A DNA stretch of 27,451 nucleotides from Flavonifractor sp963557075 (GCA_963557075.1 CAUWDA010000030.1:1-27451), one strand, 5' to 3'. Shown: positions 16,156 to 24,350, counted from the stretch's first letter. A program made the numbers and translations. The notes: generated by a model from the sequence alone, not told the origin.

Positions 16156-17364
16156 ATGGCAAAACGCAGGCCGTCCGGTGACGGCATGGTCCGAAAACGG
16201 GAGGACGGCCGCTGGGAGGGCCGCATCGTGGTGGGCCACAAACAAAACGGCGAGCCCATCTTCCGGTATGTACTGGCCAAAAACCAGAAGGAACTGCTGG
16301 ACAAGCTCCACCGGGACCTGGAGGCCTTTCAGGATGTGGAGCTCACCGAGGACAGCCGCATGACCCTGGGAGAGTGGCTGGAGCGGTGGATGGAGGACTA
16401 CGGCGCGGCCACCCTGCGGCCCAACACCCTCCGCAGCTACGAGCAGTTCATCCGGTGCTACATCAAGCCCTATCTGGGGGACAAGATCGTCTCCCGGGTG
16501 ACCCGTATGGACATCCAGAAGCTATACCGGAAGCTGAAACACGAGGGCCGTGTCCATGAACACCCGGAATACGGGCACGAGCTGTCGGACACCATGGTGC
16601 TCCGCATCCACGCCATGCTCCACCGGTGTTTGAAGGACGCGGAGGCGGCCCATGTGATCGCCCGAAACCCCACCGACGGGGCCGCGGTGCCCAAGGCCAA
16701 CCATCGTCCCAAACAGATCCTCACAAAGGAGCAGATGGACATCTTCCTGGCGGCGGTGGACCGCAACGAGATCTGGCGTGACTTCTTCTACACGGAGCTG
16801 ACCACCGGTCTCCGTCGGGGCGAGATCTGCGGCCTCATGTGGCAGGACTTCGACGAGAAGGCCGGGACGCTGAAGATCCTTCGGTCCGTGAATGTCCCCA
16901 AGGCCGGGGAGCTGGAGATCGGCGAGACGAAGACCAGCCAAGGGCGGCGGACCATCCGCCTGCCGCCCAGCACCGTCCAGCGGCTGAAGGAGCGGAGGAA
17001 GCACGCCGTCAGTCAGTGGATCTTCCCGGAACCGCTGGCTCCGGAGAAACCGGTGCGGCCCAGTGCCGCCTACTACTGGATGAAGCGGATCTTAAGAGAG
17101 GCAGGGCTTCCTGCGATCCGATTTCACGATTTAAGGCATACCTTTGCCACCCACGCCCTCACCAGCGGCGTGGACGCCAAGACCTTGTCCGGCATCCTGG
17201 GCCACACCAACGCCAGCTTCACCCTGGACACCTACACCCATGTGACGCCGGATATGCAGCAGGAGGCCAGCCACATCGTGGGCGGCTTTCTGGAAAATCT
17301 CCTGGGGAAAGACCTGAAACCGTGGCAGAGAGACAGGCCGGAAGGAGGTGCCCGCCATGGGTAA
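16156..17364 (+). CDS. Tyrosine-type site-specific recombinase/integrase 1
   Basis: The 402-residue protein has an arm-type DNA-binding domain at the N-terminus (GDGMVRKREDGRWEGRIVV), a SAM-like core-binding domain (about 65-170) and a catalytic domain with Arg220 (TGLRRGE), His324-x-x-Arg327 (HDLRH), His in GHTN and Tyr360 (LDTYTH). All catalytic residues are present. It should cut and rejoin attachment sites to integrate and excise the element. It overlaps the second integrase by 8 bases. The attachment sites are not recognised in the flanks. Confidence 0.9.
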   Translation: MAKRRPSGDGMVRKREDGRWEGRIVVGHKQNGEPIFRYVLAKNQKELLDKLHRDLEAFQDVELTEDSRMTLGEWLERWMEDYGAATLRPNTLRSYEQFIRCYIKPYLGDKIVSRVTRMDIQKLYRKLKHEGRVHEHPEYGHELSDTMVLRIHAMLHRCLKDAEAAHVIARNPTDGAAVPKANHRPKQILTKEQMDIFLAAVDRNEIWRDFFYTELTTGLRRGEICGLMWQDFDEKAGTLKILRSVNVPKAGELEIGETKTSQGRRTIRLPPSTVQRLKERRKHAVSQWIFPEPLAPEKPVRPSAAYYWMKRILREAGLPAIRFHDLRHTFATHALTSGVDAKTLSGILGHTNASFTLDTYTHVTPDMQQEASHIVGGFLENLLGKDLKPWQRDRPEGGARHG

Positions 17365-18937
17365 GCGGCGGAAAAAGGGCGAGGGCTCCGTCCGCCAGCG
17401 GAAAGACGGCCGCTGGGAGGGCCGGGTGGTCATCGGCTACGACGAGAAGGGCCTGCCCAGGACAAAGAACGTCCTGGCTAAGACGAAACGGGAGTGTCAG
17501 GAAAAACTGAAGCAGCTCCGGGAGACGGTAACCGGCTCCAAAACGGAGAAGGTCCGGCCGGAGATGCCCTTCGGGGAGTGGCTGGACTTCTGGTATCAGA
17601 ACTATGTGAAGCCCCAGATCCGCCCCACCACCCAGGCCAACTACGAGGCGAAGATCTATCAGCACATCATCCCGGAGCTGGGGAAGATCCCCCTGAACCA
17701 GCTGGCACAGAAAGACCTCCAGCAGTTCTATGCCCGGATGAAGACGGGCGGGCGGCTCATCCGCACGGAGCAGTTCGGCAAGGGGCTGTCCGACTCCATG
17801 GTGCGCGGCCTTCACGCCGCCTGCCGGTCCGCGCTGGAGAAGGCGGTGCAGGAGGGGCTCATCCGCACCAACCCGGCGGTGGGCTGCAAGCTGCCGCCCA
17901 AGCGGGGCCGGGAGATGCAGGTATTGGGCCGGGAGGAGCTCCAGCGGTTCCTCATCCAGGCCCAGGCAGAAGGTTATTTCGAACTGTTTCTTCTGGACTT
18001 ATGCACCGGCCTGCGGCGGGGCGAACTGCTGGCCCTCCAGTGGGACGACCTGGACTTCAAGACCGGGACCCTGACCGTGAACAAGCAGGTCTACGAGGTG
18101 AAGGGGCGGCTCCAGGTGAGCATCCCCAAAACCCGCGCCTCCATCCGCAGGCTGGTCCTGCCGCCCGGCGTGGTGGAGGTGCTGCGGCAATACCGGGAGA
18201 CGGTGGACTCCCGGTGGATGTTCCCCTCACCGGTCAAAGAGGACACCCCTATGACGCCGGGAGCGGTGCGCCGGCGGCTCCAGATCATTCTGGAGCGGGC
18301 CGGGTGTAAGAGAATCAGATTTCACGATTTACGCCACACCTTTGCCACCCTGTCCCTGGAGAGCGGCATGGATGTGAAGACCCTCTCCGCCATGCTGGGC
18401 CATGTATCGGCGGCCACCACCCTGGACATCTACACCCACGTCACCGGGGATATGCAGAGCGAGGCGGCGGCCAAGATCGACCGGGGGCTGGGCAACGAGA
18501 TACAGGAGGAATCCGTTCAAGCAGAACAGGACTTGGCTGCGAGCTTCCAGCCAGTGCTGAGAAAGACCCGGAAGCCCGGCACCGGGTGCATCTCTCAAAT
18601 CAATGACCACCTGTTTGAGGGGCGCTACTCCCCCACCTGGCCGGACGGCACCAAGCACTCTAAATGCGTCTACGCTCATACCCAGGAGGAATGCGAAGCG
18701 AAGCTGAAGGTGCTGATTCAGCAGATGAACGCAGAGCGGCAGGCCCTACGGGACAAAATGCGGGGCATCACTCCGCCGGATAAGCTCACCAAAACGCAGA
18801 AGAAAATCTGGTTGTTCATGAAGTTCCACCCCGACGTGACCAGCTATCGAGCTATTGCCAGGGGCGCCGGGGTGACGAGGCATACTGCGGCTAAGTGGTA
18901 TGAGATGATGCGGGGAATGCTGGGGCGGGCGGCGTAA
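17357..18937 (+). CDS. Tyrosine recombinase 2 with a duplicated arm-binding domain and C-terminal HTH
   Basis: The 526-residue protein is longer than the usual 370-400. The N-terminal arm domain (GEGSVRQRKDGRWEGRVVIG), core-binding domain and catalytic domain look complete: Arg220, His323-x-x-Arg326, His in GHVS and Tyr359 (LDIYTH). From about residue 408 a second arm-domain-like stretch appears (GTGCISQINDHLFEGRYSPT ... CVYAHTQEECEAKLK), then a helix-turn-helix tail (YRAIARGAGVTRHTAAKWYEM). ATG 17357 is chosen over GTG 17348 because GGAGGT lies just upstream. It is coupled to integrase 1. Two integrases may act together or on different sites. Confidence 0.88.
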   Translation: MGKRRKKGEGSVRQRKDGRWEGRVVIGYDEKGLPRTKNVLAKTKRECQEKLKQLRETVTGSKTEKVRPEMPFGEWLDFWYQNYVKPQIRPTTQANYEAKIYQHIIPELGKIPLNQLAQKDLQQFYARMKTGGRLIRTEQFGKGLSDSMVRGLHAACRSALEKAVQEGLIRTNPAVGCKLPPKRGREMQVLGREELQRFLIQAQAEGYFELFLLDLCTGLRRGELLALQWDDLDFKTGTLTVNKQVYEVKGRLQVSIPKTRASIRRLVLPPGVVEVLRQYRETVDSRWMFPSPVKEDTPMTPGAVRRRLQIILERAGCKRIRFHDLRHTFATLSLESGMDVKTLSAMLGHVSAATTLDIYTHVTGDMQSEAAAKIDRGLGNEIQEESVQAEQDLAASFQPVLRKTRKPGTGCISQINDHLFEGRYSPTWPDGTKHSKCVYAHTQEECEAKLKVLIQQMNAERQALRDKMRGITPPDKLTKTQKKIWLFMKFHPDVTSYRAIARGAGVTRHTAAKWYEMMRGMLGRAA

Positions 18938-18997
18938 AAAGACGGCCTGCCTATCTTATCAAATTTTATAATGCATCATCAAAAGTATCATTCTGCC

Positions 18998-19026
18998 TTG
19001 CGGAGCGCCGCCAAATATCGTATGAT
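18998..19026 (+). promoter_or_regulatory. Promoter for the small membrane protein gene
   Basis: TTGCGG, a 17-base spacer and TATGAT lie just upstream of the 19038 gene. There is no obvious terminator after the second integrase, so read-through is also possible. Confidence 0.4.
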
Positions 19027-19037
19027 GAGCACAGGAG

Positions 19038-19544
19038 ATGCCGGGGGAGGTGCTGAAATTGAGTATCCAAGAGGCTCTCATCACGATGTTTACCGACGAT
19101 CCTGTCAACTGGCTCAAATGGGCAATCGTATTCGCCGTCCTGATCGGCGGCTATGCCATCGCGGTGCCGCTCTACAAAAAGGTGTCCCACGGCGTCAGCT
19201 GGGAACGGAAACGGGACATCGCAAAGAGCAGGGACCACGTCATCAAAGCGTCTCTGGCGGACAAGCACCCCTCCGGTGAAGTATCCCGCTATGATTGGCA
19301 CGCTACCTACCACTACACGATCGACGGCAAGGAGCGGCAGTATACCGCCTATTTCAAGCATCCATCGACACCGCCCCTGTACCTGTATCTCTATTATGTC
19401 GATGATCCTGACAAGCTGTTCTCCTGTGAGGAGTACCACTACGAAAACCACAAAGGGCTGCTCCTGCTTCCGGTCATCTTTCTGCCCTGGATCCTGGCCG
19501 GCATCGCCCTCGTCCTCCTGGGCGTAGACCTGTCGGGATTTTGA
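19038..19544 (+). CDS. Small membrane protein, unknown function
   Basis: About 161-168 residues. It has two hydrophobic segments, near residues 25-46 (WAIVFAVLIGGYAIAVPLY) and near 143-165 (LLLLPVIFLPWILAGIALVL), flanking a soluble region rich in Tyr and His (DWHATYHYTIDGKERQYTAYFKH). The middle resembles the beta-rich domain of DUF3592-type membrane proteins, which is a weak guess. Three starts fit (ATG 19038, GTG 19050, TTG 19059), and the GGGAGG at 19042 would favour the TTG. It is a single gene ended by a strong hairpin. Its relation to the element is unclear. Confidence 0.65.
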   Translation: MPGEVLKLSIQEALITMFTDDPVNWLKWAIVFAVLIGGYAIAVPLYKKVSHGVSWERKRDIAKSRDHVIKASLADKHPSGEVSRYDWHATYHYTIDGKERQYTAYFKHPSTPPLYLYLYYVDDPDKLFSCEEYHYENHKGLLLLPVIFLPWILAGIALVLLGVDLSGF

Positions 19545-19570
19545 AAGTCATATCGGCATTCTGAACGTTC

Positions 19571-19609
19571 AAAAGAGGTTGGTATCACAATGTGATGCCA
19601 ACCTCTTTT
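19571..19609. terminator. Bidirectional terminator
   Basis: AAAAGAGGTTGGTATCACA pairs with TGTGATGCCAACCTCTTTT (one mismatch), giving a long stem with A's on one side and T's on the other. It separates the convergent genes ending at 19544 and 19638 and can work in both directions. Confidence 0.85.
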
Positions 19610-19637
19610 CTCAAGGTCATTTCTTGCTTTCCCTCTC

Positions 19638-20480
19638 TCATCCCCGCCAGTTTGCCAGTGGATAGGAGCCGTTTTTCTCTCGGTATTCCTGCAGCAATTG
19701 TCGTTCCCGTTCTCCTGGGTTTTCACAGGCTTCGTAAGCAAGCAGCAAAAGTCCGCAGTCCGAGATCTGCCAGACAGCACGTCCGCCTGCGTGGATATTT
19801 CCTCTTCCCAGTCCGTAGTCCATATACTGCCTCAGTCTCTGCCGCAGGCCACGCTTTCCTTCCGCTTTTCCAATATACAGGATACTTTGGTCGGCACATC
19901 CCTCATATTTCTCCTGAAGCTTTTTCGCAGGATAGATTTTAGCCTTAGGGCGGTACTCCTGTTCCGAGAAACGGATTGCCATTCCCTCAGGCGCAAATAC
20001 CCAATAGACTCCTGGCACCTCAGGGACAGAATGACAATCGTTACAACAGAGTTCTTGTAGTGTGACGGCGGGAACCGCTGTGGGACAGAGCGCTTTGAGC
20101 CGACGAAACAGGCGTAACAGGACCCCTTCCGCGATGCTTTGACTGATCAGGGAACCCTCGCAAAAATGGTCTCTGCGGAAATGCCATGCGATACAGGCCA
20201 ATACACACAAATAGGGCTGCATCTCCAGCCATCCCGGAGGGGCTATCGCGATATTCCGCTCCTCGAGGCCCCACTTTTGGATCACCTCGTGATAATTCTG
20301 GATCACCAATCCCGCCTGGTAGGTTCTGTCTACAAAATCATGTAAATCGCGAGCGAGTGTTTTCTGCCAAGGACTACGGGAATACACGGAATAACGGCGG
20401 CACCAAAGCTTCTTTTCCTCAGAAGTCTCGATTTGCTCCAGCAATTTGATCGCCCAGTCTAAAAACAAATTTTCTGTCAT
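19638..20480 (-). CDS. DUF6508-like protein with a C-terminal GIY-YIG-type domain
   Basis: The 280-residue protein has two parts. The N-terminal half (about 1-135) is helical and recalls DUF6508 (DFVDRTYQAGLVIQNYHEVIQKWGL, then CEGSLISQSIAEGVLLRLFRRLK). The C-terminal half has the GIY-YIG layout: VPGVYWVF, then ILYIGKAEGKRGLRQRLRQY with the conserved Arg, and a late acidic ENPGERERQLLQEY with ANW. This fold cuts nucleic acid with one metal ion. ATG 20480 has GGGAG nearby and lies 18 bases after the upstream GIY-YIG gene, so the two form an operon. A role in DNA repair or defence is inferred. Confidence 0.7.
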   Translation of the reverse strand: MTENLFLDWAIKLLEQIETSEEKKLWCRRYSVYSRSPWQKTLARDLHDFVDRTYQAGLVIQNYHEVIQKWGLEERNIAIAPPGWLEMQPYLCVLACIAWHFRRDHFCEGSLISQSIAEGVLLRLFRRLKALCPTAVPAVTLQELCCNDCHSVPEVPGVYWVFAPEGMAIRFSEQEYRPKAKIYPAKKLQEKYEGCADQSILYIGKAEGKRGLRQRLRQYMDYGLGRGNIHAGGRAVWQISDCGLLLLAYEACENPGERERQLLQEYREKNGSYPLANWRG

Positions 20481-20498
20481 AGACGCATCTCCCGATAT

Positions 20499-21350
20499 TC
20501 AATTGTCGTTCATTCCAAAAGGAATCGTGAGCAATTTCTTTTTATATAGGCTCTCTGTCCGGATGACCTCATCATCTGTCACAGTTTTGGGCAATATCTG
20601 CAAAATGGAGAACTGGAAATCGTGGTAACGTTCGGGGTAGGCGCAAATCAGTTCCTTCATCAGCTTATTATTGCCGTGCAGGGAATCCACATAGCAGGCC
20701 CACCGCCCCAGCAGTCCGTCTTTTCCATAAGCCGATCCCACATACTGCTTTCCCGTCTCCCGGTCAACGATGAGATAAATAGCGTTGACGGAGGACAGCG
20801 CTGTGTGCCACGCCTCATAAACGGTTGGATTTTCAACGATTTCCTTCAGTTCATCATATGTAAGGATCAGATTTTCAAAGCCGGAAAAGACTTTCTTTTC
20901 ATCTGCCTGAATTGCCACAACAGGCTTTTCGGTCGTTCCCTTCTGATGCCACATGCGCGCAGACTTCCCCCAATCGATGATCAGTCTGCCCTCATATTCT
21001 TTCAGCAAATCGAGGGGTTCGAGATGAAAATATGCGTTCTTGCCCTGGAATTTTCTGGCCTCAATTTCCGGGATACCCTTTGGGATCATATCGGGCGTAT
21101 CCGGAACAGCAGCACCTACTTTATAGCAGGAATCCAGCTTACAGAGAGTCCCCTAGTCGCTTATAAAGGTCACCCAATAATCGTACCCTTTGCTGAATCC
21201 AGATTTCTGATGACAGGTATATTCATATACCACATTTGCTTTATAACACTCTCGAAATCCACGATCTGTCAGTGCATGACGAATTAATTTGACTTTTGAG
21301 GGATTCAGTCCTACTTTTCTTAACACGTCCGAGAAATAAAAAATCGCCAT
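20499..21350 (-). pseudogene. GIY-YIG nuclease gene split by an in-frame TAG
   Basis: The gene starts at ATG 21350 (GGAGGAAG 8 bases upstream) with MAIFYFSDVLRKVGLNPSKV and reads in one frame to 20499, interrupted only by TAG at 21153-21155 after ...YDYWVTFISD. The reading continues GTLCKLDSCYKVGAAVPDTP without shift, so a single base change (for example from GAG) explains it. The C-terminal part is a GIY-YIG domain: AIYLIVDRETGKQYVGSAYG, GLLGRW, and RTESLYKKKLL with the catalytic Glu. TAG is a normal stop elsewhere here, so the simplest view is a nonsense mutation. Restart at ATG 21089 could still give the 196-residue domain. Confidence 0.75.
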
Positions 21351-21390
21351 TTTATATCTTCCTCCGCATATAAACTGTCAGAGTCGAACT

Positions 21391-21407
21391 TATCACCCAG
21401 GGTGATA
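21391..21407. repeat. Short perfect inverted repeat upstream of the GIY-YIG pair
   Basis: TATCACC-CAG-GGTGATA. It lies about 40 bases upstream of the minus-strand GIY-YIG start and could be an operator. Nothing else supports this. Confidence 0.35.
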
Positions 21408-21445
21408 TCGTCATGAGCTCACTCCCCTATCCGAAAACAGCTCTT

Positions 21446-22168
21446 TCACTCCTGTCGCTGGGCGATGAAATCCGAGATAGCCTCCACCGTCTGGGCCTGT
21501 TGTTCCTCCGCCGAGATGGTGGCGGGCAGGTCCCCCTCCTGCGGCCCGTAGTTACCGAACTGGGCGTGATTGCCACCCTGGATTTCCACCACGTTCTCAG
21601 TATAGTCAATTTCGTCTTCCACGCTCTGGTTCAGGGAGCCATAGACGGTGAGGGTATCGGCAGGCGGATAGTCGCCGTAGAGGTAGGCTCCCAGCAAAAT
21701 CAGGCCGTCCACCTCGTCCGGGTGCTCCGAAGCGAACTGGGAGGCCATGGCCCCGCCCATGGAGTGGCCGGCGATGTACCAGTGCTGGATATCCGGGAAC
21801 TGGGCCATCACATCCTCTGCCGCATTCACGTCGAAGATGGCCAGGTAGAAGGGCATCTCCACCAGAATGCAGGTGAGGCCGGTCTGCCGGAGCTGGTTCA
21901 ACAGGGGCAGATAGGCGGCGGCCTCCACCTTGGCCCCGGGGTAGAAGATGATCGCGGTGTCCGTGGGATAGGACGGGGAGAGGATGGTCAGATCATCCCG
22001 AACCTCCAGATGATCTCCGCTTGCCAGTACCTCCAGAGCCACGTCCTCCGCCCGGTAGTAGTTGGACACATACCAGAAAAAGCCGCCCGCCAGCAGAATC
22101 AGGACCGCCAGCAAAATACTGACGGCTATCTTCCACTTTTTGCGGCAGGATTTTGCCTCTGCCGTCAT
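21446..22168 (-). CDS. Membrane-anchored alpha/beta hydrolase
   Basis: The 240-residue protein has one N-terminal membrane segment (about 13-34) followed by an outward-facing alpha/beta-hydrolase domain. The nucleophile elbow is GHSMGG with Ser136; an Asp candidate lies near LILLGAYLYGD and the His in IQGGNHAQFGNYG. The closing motif resembles hydrolases close to the dienelactone hydrolase group. Substrate unknown. ATG 22168 overlaps the TGA of the upstream SGNH gene and has GGGAGGAGGG just before it, so it is the second gene of a two-gene operon. Confidence 0.85.
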   Translation of the reverse strand: MTAEAKSCRKKWKIAVSILLAVLILLAGGFFWYVSNYYRAEDVALEVLASGDHLEVRDDLTILSPSYPTDTAIIFYPGAKVEAAAYLPLLNQLRQTGLTCILVEMPFYLAIFDVNAAEDVMAQFPDIQHWYIAGHSMGGAMASQFASEHPDEVDGLILLGAYLYGDYPPADTLTVYGSLNQSVEDEIDYTENVVEIQGGNHAQFGNYGPQEGDLPATISAEEQQAQTVEAISDFIAQRQE

Positions 22169-22737
22169 TGCACACCCTCCTCCCACTGCCGGATCACTGC
22201 CGCAACGGTCTCCGCCGCAATATGGGAACCCAACTCACTGGGGTGGACGCCGTCGGCGGCATAGAGGTCCTGAGGAACGGACCATTCATAAAACCGCCGG
22301 CCCACATCGGCGATCAGGGCGTTATTTTCCTGTGCCGCCTTGTGGTAGGCCTCGGACAGCTTTCGGGCCATCTCGTCGTAGTCCCAGCCCTTGTCCGTCA
22401 GCTTGGCTCCGCCCCTCTGATAGGCCCAGGTAGCAAACAAAATGGGGACCGCTCCGTTTGCCCGGATCTGCCGGCAAAGCCCCTCCACACTGGAGAAGAA
22501 GCTCTTAGAGGCGGTGATGGGGCCGTGGCTCATCTCCTGGAGCACCACATAGTCCCACTTCTCCTTTTGGAGTGCCGCCTGGGTCTGACTGCCCAGCCTG
22601 GTGCAGGGGTTCAGCTGTTCCGACAGCCGCGCCCCGCCCCGGGCGTGGTGGGTCACTTCCGCCCCGGTCAGGTCAGCCAGCATCTGGGGCATATCATTGG
22701 TGAAGGTAAAGCTGTTGCCCAGCATGAGAATGCGCAT
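22165..22737 (-). CDS. SGNH hydrolase-type esterase (190 aa)
   Basis: The SGNH signature is complete: MLGNSFT with Ser9, a Gly in HHARGGARL, DYVVLQEMSHGP in the third block, and ADGVHPSELGS with the Asp/His pair. The variant start (GNSFT instead of GDS) resembles the DUF4886-type branch. It appears cytoplasmic. It is transcribed from a strong promoter just upstream and is coupled to the alpha/beta hydrolase gene. The two may act on one acylated substrate, which is inference. Confidence 0.85.
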   Translation of the reverse strand: MRILMLGNSFTFTNDMPQMLADLTGAEVTHHARGGARLSEQLNPCTRLGSQTQAALQKEKWDYVVLQEMSHGPITASKSFFSSVEGLCRQIRANGAVPILFATWAYQRGGAKLTDKGWDYDEMARKLSEAYHKAAQENNALIADVGRRFYEWSVPQDLYAADGVHPSELGSHIAAETVAAVIRQWEEGVQ

Positions 22738-22779
22738 GGCACTGCTCCTTACTCGTTTATTTCACTGTTTTCCACTGCC

Positions 22780-22808
22780 ATTATACACGGCCTCACCGAG
22801 AGGGACAA
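22780..22808 (-). promoter_or_regulatory. Promoter of the SGNH/alpha-beta hydrolase operon
   Basis: On the minus strand: TTGTCC, a 17-base spacer and a perfect TATAAT, about 40 bases upstream of ATG 22737. Confidence 0.75.
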
Positions 22809-23085
22809 GGCCGGGAAAGTGCAGCCAAGCCTATCAGATTTTGCGACGCAAGATTCAAAGATAAGGTTGCGGCCGCGTGAACTGATTGTGAACAGGTGGT
22901 CATGACCCCATATTTCAAAAATTGTGCAGTTTGCCTTTGCTTCTTTTCAGAACGAATCGTGGCGAAGGCGGACCAAAAACTATGTCTACAACGAAAATTC
23001 AAAACAGATCCGCAAAAGTGAGTTGACCACATTTGAGACCATATTTGTGCAGAACGTTAAACAAATTATTGTTTGAAAAGTTATG
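22809..23085. other. Gene-free stretch with repeated motifs, possible remnant
   Basis: No supportable gene. TGACCCCATATTT near 22903 has its exact inverted copy near 23222-23234 on the other side of tRNA-Pro(TGG). A looser version, TTGACCACATTTGAGACC, lies at 23022. A short + frame ending KSELTTFETIFVQNVKQIIV before TGA (about 23075) could be the tail of a lost gene. Confidence 0.3.
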
Positions 23086-23121
23086 AAAACCGCCTCAAAA
23101 CATCAGTTTTGAGGCGGTTTT
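23086..23121 (-). terminator. Terminator of tRNA-Pro(TGG)
   Basis: AAAACCGCCTCAAAAC, loop ATCA, GTTTTGAGGCGGTTTT: a perfect 16-bp arm directly after the tRNA 3' end on the minus strand. Confidence 0.85.
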
Positions 23122-23197
23122 TGGTCCGAGTGGGGAGACTCGAACTCCCGGCATCTTGCTCCCAAAGCAAGCGCGCTACCAACTGCGCTACACCCGG
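23122..23197 (-). tRNA. tRNA-Pro (anticodon TGG)
   Basis: On the minus strand CCGGGTG pairs with CACTCGG in the acceptor stem, the D arm has GCGCAGTTGGTAGCGC, the anticodon arm is CTTGC-TTTGGGA-GCAAG and the T arm contains GTTCGAGTC. The CCA end is encoded. Anticodon TGG reads proline codons. Confidence 0.95.
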
Positions 23198-23311
23198 TTA
23201 TGAAGTTTTCTGATTGTGGTCAAATATGGGGTCAGCGCCGGTTTTTGACCAGTTCCCAGCGGGGGGCAAAACTCCGTCGGCCTTAGCGTCCCAGAGCTTT
23301 CCGGGATTTCA

Positions 23312-23380
23312 GGAAAGTGCGGCTCGAACTCCGGCCTCACGCTCCCAAATCAAGCGCGATACCACCTTCGCTACACCCGG
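23312..23380 (-). pseudogene. Degenerate tRNA-Pro copy
   Basis: The minus strand from 23380 begins CCGGGTGTAGCGAAGGTGG and has the loop TTTGGGA, like tRNA-Pro, but the anticodon stem (CTTGA against GCGTG) has mismatches and the 3' part (GAGCCGCACTTTCC) no longer pairs with the acceptor 5' strand. The D-arm resembles the CGG isoacceptor and the loop the TGG one. It looks like a decayed or recombined remnant. Confidence 0.65.
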
Positions 23381-23447
23381 ATATTAGTGACATACATTTG
23401 TCTAAGAAAGATTATAGAGTTAGGTAGGTCGGCAACGAAGCAAAACT

Positions 23448-23467
23448 ATGCAGAGGCTGCATCTTTT
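23448..23467 (+). terminator. Small hairpin followed by T's
   Basis: ATGCAG-AGG-CTGCAT then CTTTTT. It lies in the spacer upstream of trmB; which transcript it would end is unclear. Confidence 0.35.
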
Positions 23468-23514
23468 TCTGGCCGTTAGAGAACGAGTGTTATTATAATA
23501 TATGCGGAGAAGGA

Positions 23515-23544
23515 TTGCAAGAGTTCGTTTCAATGTGGTATGAT
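23515..23544 (+). promoter_or_regulatory. Promoter of trmB
   Basis: TTGCAA, an 18-base spacer and TATGAT, about 25 bases before the trmB start codon. A second -10-like TATAAT lies at 23494-23499. Confidence 0.5.
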
Positions 23545-23568
23545 ACTTTTTGCGAGGTGAGTATCGAG

Positions 23569-24264
23569 ATGAGAATGAGAAAGAAACCTAATTTGGCACC
23601 ACGGATGGAGCGTTGTGCCCGTGTGCTAATTTCTGACCCGCTTTCTCTTCGTGGGCACTGGCAGAGCTTGATGCCACAGGCAGAAAATGTGTTTTTGGAG
23701 CTTGGATGTGGCAAAGGCCGCTTTACTGCCGAGACGGCGGCACAGAATCCCCAGGCGCTCTACATTGCTGTAGAGCGGGTGCCGGATGCAATGGTGATCG
23801 CTATGGAGCGGGTATGCAGCATGGATCTGCACAATGTATACTTTATCGACGGGGATGCTGCGGATTTGATAGAAATTTTTGCACCTAGCGAGGTGGACCG
23901 GATCTACGTCAATTTCTGCGATCCGTGGCCTGGAAACAGGCATGCGAAGCGCCGCTTGACCCACCCGGATTTTCTGATGCGCTATCGACAGATCCTCTCC
24001 CGAAAGGGGGAGATCCATTTCAAGACAGATAATCATGATCTTTTTGAGTGGTCGCTCTTCCAATTTCCAAAGGCGGGGTTTTTGCTTTCGCAGGTCACCA
24101 GGGATCTCCATGCCCATGGGATCTGTGGGGTTATGACGGACTATGAAGAAAAATTTCATAATATGGGGACGCCAATCAATCGCTGTGTAGCCTCTGTAGG
24201 GCCGCTGGCGGATCCGCCAAGGCCAGCTTATTTGCGCGTTGCGGAGGGAAGAGAGGATCTTTGA
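23569..24264 (+). CDS. trmB: tRNA (guanine(46)-N7)-methyltransferase TrmB
   Basis: This 231-residue SAM-dependent enzyme puts a methyl group on N7 of G46 in the variable loop of tRNAs. Visible features: the typical opening MRMRKKPNLAPRM, SAM motif LELGCGKGRF (about 43-52), YIAVE, and the signature VNFCDPWP...RHAKRRLTHPDFL (about 112-135), then FKTDNHDLFEWS with the TDN motif. Length matches the family. ATG 23569 has GAGGTGAG 7 bases upstream, and the homologous start matches. It is alone on its strand between tRNA-Pro genes; this is ordinary housekeeping backbone. Confidence 0.95.
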   Translation: MRMRKKPNLAPRMERCARVLISDPLSLRGHWQSLMPQAENVFLELGCGKGRFTAETAAQNPQALYIAVERVPDAMVIAMERVCSMDLHNVYFIDGDAADLIEIFAPSEVDRIYVNFCDPWPGNRHAKRRLTHPDFLMRYRQILSRKGEIHFKTDNHDLFEWSLFQFPKAGFLLSQVTRDLHAHGICGVMTDYEEKFHNMGTPINRCVASVGPLADPPRPAYLRVAEGREDL

Positions 24265-24321
24265 TCATAAATGAGTTCTGTGGCATTGATGAAAATGAAC
24301 GGGAATGACATCATTTAATTC

Positions 24322-24350
24322 TTGACAAGAGAAGAACAGCCCGGTATAAT
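24322..24350 (+). promoter_or_regulatory. Consensus promoter of tRNA-Pro(CGG)
   Basis: TTGACA, exactly 17 bases, TATAAT: both boxes perfect, 62 bases before the tRNA. Confidence 0.85.

Noticed and set aside
17494..18309. 271-residue frame inside the second integrase
   Set aside because: It is a shifted frame of GC-rich DNA; the integrase frame keeps all catalytic residues.
18938..18997. Right attachment site after the second integrase
   Set aside because: I could not find a matching direct repeat near the left side (9720-9840), so no site is claimed.
21153..21155. TAG read as an amino acid (recoding)
   Set aside because: TAG ends other genes here, for example the rhodanese and both cassette genes, and no suppressor system is visible. 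A nonsense mutation is simpler.
20622..21287. 221-residue + frame opposite the GIY-YIG gene
   Set aside because: The minus strand has the GIY-YIG motifs and ribosome site; the + frame has neither.
21413..22905. Long + frames of 283 and 250 residues
   Set aside because: They are shadows of the two minus-strand hydrolases, whose active-site motifs are complete.
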